From an uncultured Clostridia bacterium (GTDB taxonomy: Bacteria; Bacillota; Clostridia; TANB77; CAG-508), in the NCBI GenBank assembly GCA_934167495.1, contig CAKPKP010000015.1, forward strand, positions 1 through 33,945: 33,945 nucleotides of DNA, given 5' to 3'. Under the pieces are notes generated by a model. It made no database searches, was not told the origin of the DNA, and saw only the letters and a program-made list of their open reading frames with translations. The first letter of the stretch is position 1. Each line of letters opens with the position of its first letter. A program made the position numbers and the translations under genes. Positions 1-7,473 of this stretch are shown piece after piece.

Positions 1-492
1 ACAGCAAAAGCAACAATTAGATTTTTTTCATCTGTTCAAAACAAATTACATTATGCTGTTTCTGGAAACACTGCTGCAGAAATTATATATAATAGAGCAG
101 ATAGCCAAAAAAAAAATATGGGACTAACATCGTGGAAAGGAGCTCCTGATAGTAAAATTCATAAATATGATGTAGTCATTGCAAAAAATTATTTATCAGA
201 AACAGAAATTGGACAATTAGAGAGAATGGTATCTGCATATTTAGATTTGGCTGAAATGCAAGCAATGAGACATATTCCTATGACAATGGAAGATTGGGAA
301 GAAAGATTAAATGGATTTTTAACATTATGGGATCATGATGTGTTAAAGGATAATGGTAAAATATCTGTTGAAATGGCAAAAATACATGCAGAAACAGAGT
401 TTGAAAAATATAGAATAGTACAAGATAAAATATATATTTCTGATTTTGATGAACTATTATTAAAGAGCAAAAATATTAAAGATGAGAAATAA
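1..492 (+). CDS. RhuM-family protein, 3' portion (5' end outside window)
   Basis: The frame is open from base 1, so the gene enters the window from the left; 163 residues are visible. The first 39 codons, before the internal ATG at 118, continue the same protein, so that ATG is not the start. The visible sequence carries hallmarks of the virulence RhuM family: the block ATIRFFSSVQNKLHYA, then NTAAEIIYNRAD, KKNMGLTSWKG, and a C-terminal stretch with AKNYLSETEI and MTMEDWEERL. RhuM proteins have no settled biochemical function. Members often sit inside or beside type I restriction-modification loci, which fits the nuclease-rich neighbourhood here. No other part of such a locus is visible in the window. 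Confidence 0.85.
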   Translation, partial: TAKATIRFFSSVQNKLHYAVSGNTAAEIIYNRADSQKKNMGLTSWKGAPDSKIHKYDVVIAKNYLSETEIGQLERMVSAYLDLAEMQAMRHIPMTMEDWEERLNGFLTLWDHDVLKDNGKISVEMAKIHAETEFEKYRIVQDKIYISDFDELLLKSKNIKDEK

Positions 493-739
493 TTTTAAAG
501 GAAATAAGGAATATAATACTTTTTTAAAAGATACTGTAAAATAATGACATTTTAATTGAATTATATAATTGAGTTGACAAAAAATGAAATGTTTAAAGAT
601 AAAGTACAGCAATTAATAAAAAATATGGAGAAGAAAAATAGTAATTTGTCGCTGAGATATAAAGATAAGTATTATTATATAATTTAAATAGAAGCCATAA
701 TTATATAATCCATAAAGGAAAAATGTGAATGTAAGAGTA

Positions 740-759
740 TAAATACATTTTATGACCAA
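740..759 (+). promoter_or_regulatory. Shared 20-bp element, copy 1 (candidate WYL-regulator operator)
   Basis: The sequence TAAATACATTTTATGACCAA matches 18 of 20 bases of the element at 4368-4387 in front of the second operon. It contains a small dyad, CAT-TTT-ATG. It lies immediately upstream of the -35 at 765. A WYL-domain regulator is encoded between the two copies, so it is the natural candidate ligand; this is inference. Confidence 0.6.
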
Positions 760-764
760 AATAT

Positions 765-793
765 TTGCTTGAATATATGATGTGTGATACAAT
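765..793 (+). promoter_or_regulatory. Sigma-A-like promoter of operon 1
   Basis: TTGCTT (765-770), a 17-bp spacer and TACAAT (788-793) preceded by TG at 785-786, which gives an extended -10. The block ATGTGT-NN-TACAAT recurs in front of operon 2. The -35 is poor, which suits an activated or repressed promoter. Confidence 0.6.
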
Positions 794-823
794 AAACGAA
801 ATAAAATGAAAGAAAGGGATTAT

Positions 824-2302
824 ATGGAGAAGGTACATTTGTCTAAATCTAAATACTGCAAAGCAAAACAATGTAATAAAATACTATGGTTAAATAAATA
901 CAAGCCAGAATGTGCTGAAACAACAGCAAGTGAATCCGTTTTAGAGAATGGAACAGAAGTAGGTGAACTTGCAAGAGAACTATTTGGGAAATATATCAAT
1001 ATTGAATATCAAAGTGATTTATCTAAAATGATAGAACAAACAAAACGATATATAGAAACAAAACCTAATATTATTACAGAAGCATCTTTTGATTATAACA
1101 AAAATTTTTGTAGTGTAGATATTTTAAAAAATGATATGGATGGATTAGAAATATATGAAGTAAAAAGTTCAACTGTGATAAGCGATATTTATTTGGATGA
1201 TATTTCATATCAAGTATATATACTTCTTAATTTAGGATATAAAGTAAAAAAAGCAAGTATAGTGTACATTAATAATCAATATGTAAGAAATGGAAAACTT
1301 GAATTAGACAAATTGTTTAATATAAAAGATGTAACAGAAATTGCATTTTCAAAACAAGAAGAAATTAAAGAAAAAATCGAAGAAATTAATAAATATATGG
1401 AGCAAGAAAGCGAGCCAACACAAGATATTGGAAAACATTGTTTTAATCCATATAATTGTGAATATTGGAATTATTGTACAAGAAAGCTACCAGAAAATAA
1501 TGTGTTCAAAATTAGAAGAATGAGAAAAGACCAAAAACTTAATTTATACAATAAAGATATTTATAAATTTAAAGATTTATTAAATCAAGATATAGACTGG
1601 AAATTTAAGCAACAAGTAGAATTTGAAGAATTAAATAAAAAGCCTGTAATAGATAAAGAAAAAATTAGAGCTTTTATGAAAGATTTATACTATCCATTAT
1701 ACTTTTTAGATTTTGAAACATTCCAACAACCAATTCCAAAATATGATGGAATAAGACCCTATATGCAAATACCTTTTCAATATTCTTTGCATTATATAGA
1801 AAATGAAAAGGGAGAACTTAAACATAAAGAATTTTTAGCAGAGGCAGGAATTGACCCAAGAAGAAAACTAGCCGAAAAGTTAGTAAATGATATTCCAAAA
1901 AATGCTTGTGTATTGGCATATAATATGCAATTTGAAAAAATGGTAATAAAAAATTTAGCAGAATTATATGAAGATTTAAGAGAAGATTTATTAATAATAC
2001 ATAACAATATAAAAGACTTAATGATTCCTTTTGTAGATAGAATGTATTATTGTAAAGAAATGCAAGGTTCATATTCGATTAAATATGTTTTACCAGCATT
2101 ATTTCCAGATGATCCAGAACTTGACTATCATAATTTACCATTAGTACATAATGGTGGAGAGGCAATGAGTGTATTTGCAACACTTGACCAAAAAACAAAA
2201 GAAGAGCAAGAAGAAATAAGACAAGGACTTTTAGTTTATTGCAAATTAGATACTTATGCAATGGTTAAGATTTGGGAAAAGTTAAAAGAAGTAAAGGAGT
2301 AG
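824..2302 (+). CDS. DUF2779-family protein: Cas4-like PD-(D/E)XK half plus DEDD exonuclease-like half
   Basis: 492 residues from the ATG at 824, which has AAAGGG six to nine bases upstream; the in-frame ATG at 806 has no ribosome site. The N-terminal half looks like a Cas4/RecB-type nuclease: Asp99 in SVDIL, Glu112-Val-Lys114 in YEVKSS, and a Cys cluster (Cys206, Cys212, Cys218, with Cys12 or Cys17) placed as in iron-sulfur-containing Cas4 enzymes. The C-terminal half is the DUF2779 domain, an RNase H-fold exonuclease-like region with LDFETF (Asp296, Glu298), VLAYNMQFEK and a final acidic residue in KLDTYAMVKIW. It probably degrades or processes DNA. It is first in its operon, six bases ahead of the next nuclease gene. 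Family assignment is firm; activity is inferred. Confidence 0.85.
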   Translation: MEKVHLSKSKYCKAKQCNKILWLNKYKPECAETTASESVLENGTEVGELARELFGKYINIEYQSDLSKMIEQTKRYIETKPNIITEASFDYNKNFCSVDILKNDMDGLEIYEVKSSTVISDIYLDDISYQVYILLNLGYKVKKASIVYINNQYVRNGKLELDKLFNIKDVTEIAFSKQEEIKEKIEEINKYMEQESEPTQDIGKHCFNPYNCEYWNYCTRKLPENNVFKIRRMRKDQKLNLYNKDIYKFKDLLNQDIDWKFKQQVEFEELNKKPVIDKEKIRAFMKDLYYPLYFLDFETFQQPIPKYDGIRPYMQIPFQYSLHYIENEKGELKHKEFLAEAGIDPRRKLAEKLVNDIPKNACVLAYNMQFEKMVIKNLAELYEDLREDLLIIHNNIKDLMIPFVDRMYYCKEMQGSYSIKYVLPALFPDDPELDYHNLPLVHNGGEAMSVFATLDQKTKEEQEEIRQGLLVYCKLDTYAMVKIWEKLKEVKE

Positions 2303-2308
2303 AGAAGT

Positions 2309-3289
2309 ATGAATGAAAAAAAAATAGGTATTTATAGAATAAAGCTAAAAACAAAACCAGTACAAGATGGGAAAATGCAACAACAGGATGTTTTTAAATA
2401 TTGTAGAGATAAAAACATTATTGGGCTTGGTTGGGAAATTCCAGATCAGTTTAAGTCAAAGACATTAAAAATAGAAGATGCAATACAAACAAGAGAAGGT
2501 GCAGGAAAGAAAAATAGTTTTAAAGCAGATATGATAACACTTTCAAAAATTCATAAAAATGATATTATTTGGGTAAGAACGGAAGATGGAATATATTATA
2601 TTGGAAAAATTATTGATGATACATACAAATGTTGGGATATGTACGATAAAGAAGGTGCAGAAAAATATGACATTAGAAATATAAAAGGATGTAAGTTTTA
2701 TAAAGTTGGTGGAATTGAAAAAGCACCAGGAGTTATTATCAATTCTTTTTCAGGTCCAGGATCTACTTTAAGAAGAATAGGTACAGAATATAATGAGAAT
2801 TTACAAATGAAAATCAGAGTAATTTGTAAAATGATATTTAATGAAGTATGTGACAATGATTCAGAAAAGTTTCAAATAGAAAAAGAAGAAGTACTTGATT
2901 TTTGGACAATTATAGATGACCAAGAGGCAGAAGAAATAGTAGCACTATACTTACAGTTTGTGGAGAATTATAAGGTATATATTACAACAAAAAGAAGAGA
3001 TACACCTAAATATGAGTTTATAATGGTAAATTCAGAAGGAGAAAAAGCTGCTGTGCAAGTAAAAACAGGTAATAATGTAACACTTAAAGTAAGAGATTTT
3101 CAAGATGATAAAGATTACGAAAAAATATTTTTATTTTCAGTAAATGAAGATAAAAGTGAGTTTGAAAATTCGACTAACAAAGTGAAAGTATTAGATAAAG
3201 AAGAAATAGAAAAGTTTTTAGTTAATAACAATAAGTTATTATTAAGTGCTATTAGAAATAAAATGAAATTATGTGGTTTAATAAAATGA
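2309..3289 (+). CDS. PUA/EVE-like N-terminus fused to Mrr-like restriction nuclease domain
   Basis: 326 residues; the ribosome site AAAGGAG overlaps the end of the previous gene. The first ~145 residues carry IGLGW, a KNDIIWVRTEDGIYYIGKI core and a GxG-rich loop (SFSGPGST), a pattern like the EVE/PUA-type domains that read modified bases. The C-terminal part looks like an Mrr-type PD-(D/E)XK nuclease: a helix with EAEEIVALYLQ, Glu236 in KYEFIMV and Gln250-Val-Lys252 in AAVQVKTG. Mrr enzymes usually have Asp where Glu236 sits. The layout suggests a modification-dependent restriction enzyme acting with the DUF2779 nuclease. The nuclease call is moderately secure; the reader-domain call rests on pattern only. 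Confidence 0.65.
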   Translation: MNEKKIGIYRIKLKTKPVQDGKMQQQDVFKYCRDKNIIGLGWEIPDQFKSKTLKIEDAIQTREGAGKKNSFKADMITLSKIHKNDIIWVRTEDGIYYIGKIIDDTYKCWDMYDKEGAEKYDIRNIKGCKFYKVGGIEKAPGVIINSFSGPGSTLRRIGTEYNENLQMKIRVICKMIFNEVCDNDSEKFQIEKEEVLDFWTIIDDQEAEEIVALYLQFVENYKVYITTKRRDTPKYEFIMVNSEGEKAAVQVKTGNNVTLKVRDFQDDKDYEKIFLFSVNEDKSEFENSTNKVKVLDKEEIEKFLVNNNKLLLSAIRNKMKLCGLIK

Positions 3290-3371
3290 GAAAATAATAG
3301 ATTTATACGAAAAAAATAAAAATAGAAAACAAGAAATATTAGGAAATAATTACAATAAAAGGGGAAAATAA

Positions 3372-4349
3372 ATGAAAGATGAACTACATACAAACTTAGG
3401 AAATATAATCTATATTTATGAAGTTCTAAAAAAGTATTCAGATGTGGATCATATATTAAGTGTAAAAGATATTATAAAATATGTAAAAGAAGAATTTGAT
3501 GAAGAAATAGAAGATAGAACAGTAAGAAGAAACATAAGAGTACTAATAGAAAAATTAGATATAGATATAGAAACATTTAAAGAAAATAGACAAGGTTACT
3601 ATTTAAGAACAAAAGAATTTGAGTTTAGTGAAATAAAAATGATGATAGATTTACTGCATTATTCAAAATTTATGGAAGAAGCATTTTCAATTGAAATAGC
3701 AGAAAAATTAAAAGGTTTATTAAGTATATATGAGCAAGAAACAATTAACGAAACAGAAAAAATAGAAGTATACAGCAAAAATATAAAGACAATAAATAAA
3801 GATGTATTAAATAACATAGAAGTATTATCTAACAGTATAAAATCTAAAACAAAAGTTGAATTTGAATATTATAAATATGATATAAATAAAAAATTAAAAC
3901 TAGAAACAACAAAAAAAGTAAGCCCATATGCTATTCTTTGCGAAAATGAATTCTATTACTTAATAGCATATAATGAAAAGTTTAAAGAACTATCATATTT
4001 TAGATTAGATAGAATTAAAAATATCAAATCAACCAAAATACCAAATGTTAAAACTAATCAATCAATTAAAGATTTTGTACAAAGCTCTGTATATATGTTT
4101 GGTGGAGAAAGACAAATAATAGAATTAAAATGTGATATGTTAATATTAGATGCAGTAATAGAAAAATTCGGAACAAATATAGAAATTCAAAAAATGGATG
4201 AGCATTATTTTAAAGTGAGATTAAATGTTTGTCCGAAAGGGTTAAAAATGTGGATTATGCAATATTTGAATTATGTGGAAATTTTAAAACCATTATCAAT
4301 TAGAGAGGAATTAATAGACAACTTAAAAGAAATACTAAAAAAATATTAA
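3372..4349 (+). CDS. WYL-domain transcriptional regulator
   Basis: 325 residues, ATG preceded by AAGGGGA. The N-terminus (about residues 1-75) is a winged helix-turn-helix with EDRTVRRNIRVLIEKL followed by a wing (ENRQGYYLR). The WYL domain (about 150-225) shows TKVEFEYY, VSPYAILCENEFYYLIAY and LSYFRLDRI, and the last ~85 residues match the WYL C-terminal extension. This architecture is that of BrxR/CapW-type regulators, which repress phage-defence operons until a nucleic-acid or nucleotide signal is sensed. It is last in operon 1 and lies between the two copies of the 20-bp element, so it likely controls both operons. Ligand and direction of regulation are unknown. Confidence 0.88.
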   Translation: MKDELHTNLGNIIYIYEVLKKYSDVDHILSVKDIIKYVKEEFDEEIEDRTVRRNIRVLIEKLDIDIETFKENRQGYYLRTKEFEFSEIKMMIDLLHYSKFMEEAFSIEIAEKLKGLLSIYEQETINETEKIEVYSKNIKTINKDVLNNIEVLSNSIKSKTKVEFEYYKYDINKKLKLETTKKVSPYAILCENEFYYLIAYNEKFKELSYFRLDRIKNIKSTKIPNVKTNQSIKDFVQSSVYMFGGERQIIELKCDMLILDAVIEKFGTNIEIQKMDEHYFKVRLNVCPKGLKMWIMQYLNYVEILKPLSIREELIDNLKEILKKY

Positions 4350-4367
4350 ATAGAATTAAATATAATG

Positions 4368-4387
4368 TAAATACATAATATGACCAA
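4368..4387 (+). promoter_or_regulatory. Shared 20-bp element, copy 2
   Basis: TAAATACATAATATGACCAA differs from copy 1 only at two central bases (TT to AA). Here it covers the -35 region of the -10 at 4395-4400, whereas copy 1 lies upstream of the -35. The distance from element start to -10 is 27 bp here and 48 bp in copy 1, a 21-bp difference or about two helical turns. Confidence 0.6.
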
Positions 4388-4394
4388 TGTGTTT

Positions 4395-4400
4395 TACAAT
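4395..4400 (+). promoter_or_regulatory. Candidate -10 of operon 2
   Basis: TACAAT preceded by ATGTGTTT, matching 12 of 14 bases of the block around the operon 1 -10 (780-793). No -35 is recognisable; the shared element occupies that place. A start site about seven bases on would fall inside the left arm of the hairpin at 4405-4443. Confidence 0.45.
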
Positions 4401-4404
4401 CAAT

Positions 4405-4443
4405 AAAAAATCCTATATACTAATAATGTAGATAGGATTTTTT
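4405..4443 (+). terminator. Rho-independent terminator after the WYL gene / possible attenuator of operon 2
   Basis: A 16-bp stem (4405-4420 with 4428-4443) has one A-G mismatch and a 7-base loop, with an A-run on the left and six Ts on the right. It can stop transcription from operon 1 in the plus direction and, because it is nearly symmetrical, from the opposite direction too. Its position just after the operon 2 -10 means operon 2 transcripts may have to pass it. Confidence 0.8.
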
Positions 4444-4489
4444 CTAATATAGAAAAACTATTGTAATTGTGAAAGGAATTGGAATAAAA

Positions 4490-6082
4490 ATGGAAAATTT
4501 AGAAAAAAAGAGTATAATAATAAAAGAAGAAACTACAGAAGATATTTTAGAAAGTTTAGATAAGTGCTATGGTGTAACTTTTTTTAGAAATAAACTAAGA
4601 GAATATGTAGAATATATTAGACTAAAAAAAGAAAACAAGATAAATATAGGAAATAATAATATTATACTATTTTGTGATAACAATTCTAAAGATTATGAAA
4701 AAGAAGTAGAGATAATTAGTAAAATATTGATAAAAGAAAGCATAATAGAAGATGACAACATAACAATTATTAATGACTTATATACTTTGAAAAATATCAA
4801 ATTAGAAAAAAATAGACTTTATATTATAGATGATGAAAATAGAGTAGATAGAAAACTAGAAAGAATCATTAAAAATAACTCAACTTGTATATTTGTTGTT
4901 ATCATAAAAGATTCAAAATTAATGTCAAAAAGAGATAAAGATAACACATTAGAAATGTTACAAAGAAACTTTTATTGGGAACTAAATATAATAGAGCCTA
5001 CCAAAGAAGAAAAGATACAATATATAAAGAATGTAGCAAAACAAAATGGATTAAAAATAAATTTAGAAGATTGGGTAATAGAATCCATTGCAGAAAATTC
5101 AATGATAGAATTAGACAAAACACTTATTAGAGCTTGTATTAAAGCTAATAAACAAAAATTAAAAGAAATAAATACAGATTGTTTTGATTTAGATGATATT
5201 TTGTTTAAATGGGGTAATCAAAAAACAGATAAAAAATCCGAATATGGATTACATAGGTTAAATTCTTTAATTGGATTAGATGATGTAAAAGAACAAATAA
5301 AGAAAATATTAAGTTATGTTGATGTGGATGTAGAAAGAGGAGGACAAGGAAGATCTATGCTACATATGTGTATGTGCGGAAATCCTGGTACAGGAAAATC
5401 AACAGTAGCAAGAATAATAGGTGATATATTTGCAGAAAATGAAGTATTAAGCACTAAAAGAATTTTTGTAGAAGTTGGCAGGGAAGATTTAATCGGTGAA
5501 TATGTAGGACATACAGCAGCAAAAACAAAAAAAGTTATAGAGCAAGCAATAGGTGGTGTATTGTTTATAGATGAAGCATATTCGTTAATACAAGGTTCAG
5601 ATGGACGAAGGAATGACTATGGCTATGAGTGTATAGCAACATTAATTAAAGAAATGGAAAACCATAGAGAAGATTTGTGTGTTATACTAGCAGGTTATCC
5701 AGAAGATATGCAAAGATTAATCAACGCAAATTCGGGTTTCCAGAGTAGAATACAATTTTTTATAGATTTTCCAGATTATAATGTAGAAGAATTATATGAA
5801 ATATTTTTAAAACAACTTAAAGAAGATTTTCTGAAATTAGAAAAAGGTTGTAAAGAAATTGTAACCCAGTATTTTGAAAACGAAGTAAAATTAAAAAAAG
5901 AAAACTTTGGAAATGGACGTTTAGTAAGAAATCTAGTCGAAAAGATAAAATTTGAACAAGCTGTGCGAATCAAAGAAAAAGGTAGCGATGATTTATATAC
6001 AATTATACCACAAGACATAAAAAATGTGGTAGATAAAATTAAAACTGTAGAAAATAAAAGAAAAATAGGATTTGGAGTATAA
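4490..6082 (+). CDS. AAA+ ATPase, CbbX/SpoVK-like, with a P-loop-less N-terminal module
   Basis: 530 residues from the ATG at 4490, with AAAGGAATTGGAA just upstream; a GTG at 4469 is the alternative start. The C-terminal module (about 255-520) is a complete AAA+ unit: GNPGTGKS Walker A (297-304), GVLFIDEAY Walker B (356-364), VILAGYPEDM, arginine finger Arg420 in FQSRIQF, and sensor 2 in GNGRLVRNL. Its closest pattern is the CbbX/SpoVK/EccA group. The first ~230 residues resemble another ATPase fold with a Walker-B-like RLYIIDDE but no GKS/GKT. Such ATPases remodel protein partners in ring form. It is first of five genes with short gaps. Its substrate is unknown; the downstream unrecognised proteins are candidates. 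Confidence 0.88.
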   Translation: MENLEKKSIIIKEETTEDILESLDKCYGVTFFRNKLREYVEYIRLKKENKINIGNNNIILFCDNNSKDYEKEVEIISKILIKESIIEDDNITIINDLYTLKNIKLEKNRLYIIDDENRVDRKLERIIKNNSTCIFVVIIKDSKLMSKRDKDNTLEMLQRNFYWELNIIEPTKEEKIQYIKNVAKQNGLKINLEDWVIESIAENSMIELDKTLIRACIKANKQKLKEINTDCFDLDDILFKWGNQKTDKKSEYGLHRLNSLIGLDDVKEQIKKILSYVDVDVERGGQGRSMLHMCMCGNPGTGKSTVARIIGDIFAENEVLSTKRIFVEVGREDLIGEYVGHTAAKTKKVIEQAIGGVLFIDEAYSLIQGSDGRRNDYGYECIATLIKEMENHREDLCVILAGYPEDMQRLINANSGFQSRIQFFIDFPDYNVEELYEIFLKQLKEDFLKLEKGCKEIVTQYFENEVKLKKENFGNGRLVRNLVEKIKFEQAVRIKEKGSDDLYTIIPQDIKNVVDKIKTVENKRKIGFGV

Positions 6083-6086
6083 AATT

Positions 6087-6578
6087 ATGGAAGATTATTT
6101 GATGGATATTGTTTATTATTATCCATATAAAGCGTATGACATTATTCGTGATGTAATAGGTTTTGTATGGGCAAAAAATAAGAAAAATGTCAATAAGAGT
6201 AATATTATAAATTCACTATATTTTAGTATAAGAGATTTTAATATATGCTTATATTTAAAAACAAATATAGAAGAAAGTAAAAGGAAATTAACTTTAGAAG
6301 AATTTAAAAAATATACGGTAGAATTATTTAAAAATTCTATTTATGATTTGCAATCTATAAAAAATGCAATAGAAGAAAGAGAGGAATTTTACTTTGATAC
6401 AAATATAAGTATAGCAATACAAGATATAGAAACATTAAATTTAGATAACTTATATCAAGTTATCGTAGAAGTTTTTGAATGGATATATATAAAGAAAATG
6501 AAATTAGATAATATTGAACACATAGAAATTATTAAAAAATTAGATAAATTGTTAGAAAAATATGAAAAGGATGTGTAG
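6087..6578 (+). CDS. Unrecognised 163-aa protein of operon 2
   Basis: The ATG at 6087 has GGAG nine bases upstream, inside the end of the ATPase gene; an in-frame TTG at 6072 is a weaker start. The protein is predicted mostly helical, rich in Ile, Lys, Glu and Tyr, with no signal peptide, membrane segment or catalytic motif that I recognise. Conspicuous stretches are the N-terminal VYYYPYKAYDIIRDVIGFVW and a C-terminal helix ending LDKLLEKYEKDV. It is separated from the ATPase stop by four bases and from the next gene by three, so it is surely co-translated. A helical partner or adaptor of the ATPase is a reasonable guess, no more. Confidence 0.75.
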   Translation: MEDYLMDIVYYYPYKAYDIIRDVIGFVWAKNKKNVNKSNIINSLYFSIRDFNICLYLKTNIEESKRKLTLEEFKKYTVELFKNSIYDLQSIKNAIEEREEFYFDTNISIAIQDIETLNLDNLYQVIVEVFEWIYIKKMKLDNIEHIEIIKKLDKLLEKYEKDV

Positions 6579-6581
6579 GAA

Positions 6582-7460
6582 ATGAGTTATGAGATGAAGA
6601 AAGTTGGTCAAGATATACTGAAAAGTGAGAAGTTTGAATATTTAGGTTTATGGTTTTCAAACTTAGACACAGCAATTATAGAAAGAAAATCAATTAAGAA
6701 ATTTGAAATAGATACTATTTTGACAGGTGGTCGTTTTAATAAAAAGGGTGTATTGAAATTTAGGATAGAACTGGATAAAGCATATTGTGATAATAAGCTA
6801 TTAGAATATGATTATGATCCACATGACCGAATACCCCTAGCAGAAAAAGAAACGATTACAGAATTAATAAACAATAAAAAATATATAGCTATTCAAAACA
6901 TATATTTATTAGACAAAGAGTTAGAGCAATATGATGAATATTATGTTTTTTACAAATGTGCAGATATAGGTACGCCAAATACAGATGGATATATTCGTAA
7001 AAGAATAACAGAAGATACAATTTGTCTAATGATGGATATGGTTTTTGAAATAGCAATTATAGATTCGGAATTTGAAATTGCTTCTGATAAATATATTTCA
7101 AAAATAGAAGAACAAAAAAATAAAGTTCATTTTATGAAAGAAAAGAAAGCAGTAGCAAATTTTATGAAAAATAATAATGATGTGGTAGATTATGACACTA
7201 ATGCCACTACTAATTCGGTATATTTTTATAGAATTTATTTCCTAGAAGATAAGTTAAATATTTTAAATAGAAATGGTTATATGACAATTGAAGAAACAAT
7301 AGAAGCGTTAAAAAAAGAACCACCAATTAAATATCCAAATCAATATGAAGATATACAAATAATAATAGAAAAACATTACTTTTCTGATGAATATGCTTAT
7401 TGTAAAGTAACATTTAATAGAGAATGGGAAGTTATTAAAATAGAAACAAGTAAAAAGTAG
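6582..7460 (+). CDS. Unrecognised 292-aa protein of operon 2
   Basis: ATG with AAGGATG upstream, three bases after the preceding stop. I do not recognise the family. The first half is rich in beta-type stretches (TILTGGRFNKKGVLKFRIEL, YIAIQNIYLL, YYVFYKCADIGT). The middle (about residues 145-200) is helical with a charged segment (KISKIEEQKNKVHF), and the last 80 residues alternate strand and helix. There is no signal peptide or membrane segment, so it is probably cytoplasmic. Its position inside a five-gene unit with a AAA+ ATPase suggests a complex subunit. Confidence 0.75.
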   Translation: MSYEMKKVGQDILKSEKFEYLGLWFSNLDTAIIERKSIKKFEIDTILTGGRFNKKGVLKFRIELDKAYCDNKLLEYDYDPHDRIPLAEKETITELINNKKYIAIQNIYLLDKELEQYDEYYVFYKCADIGTPNTDGYIRKRITEDTICLMMDMVFEIAIIDSEFEIASDKYISKIEEQKNKVHFMKEKKAVANFMKNNNDVVDYDTNATTNSVYFYRIYFLEDKLNILNRNGYMTIEETIEALKKEPPIKYPNQYEDIQIIIEKHYFSDEYAYCKVTFNREWEVIKIETSKK

Positions 7461-7473
7461 AAGGGTAAAAATA

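Larger units (their letters stand above)
493..823. other. Intergenic region between the rhuM-like gene and the first operon
   Basis: This 331-base stretch has no convincing gene. A 43-codon open stretch from a TTG at 556 is too short and lacks a good ribosome site; it may be debris of a lost gene. An 11-bp perfect inverted repeat lies at 674-684 and 699-709 with a 14-base loop, and its TTATATAATT core also occurs at 561-570. The right third holds the regulatory element (740-759) and promoter (765-793) of the first operon. Confidence 0.6.

Noticed and set aside
556..687. Possible 43-codon gene starting at TTG 556
   Set aside because: Short, weak start, no family recognised; may be debris of a lost gene.
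806..823. ATG at 806 as start of the DUF2779 gene
   Set aside because: No ribosome site and only 13 bases after the -10; the ATG at 824 has AAAGGG at good spacing.
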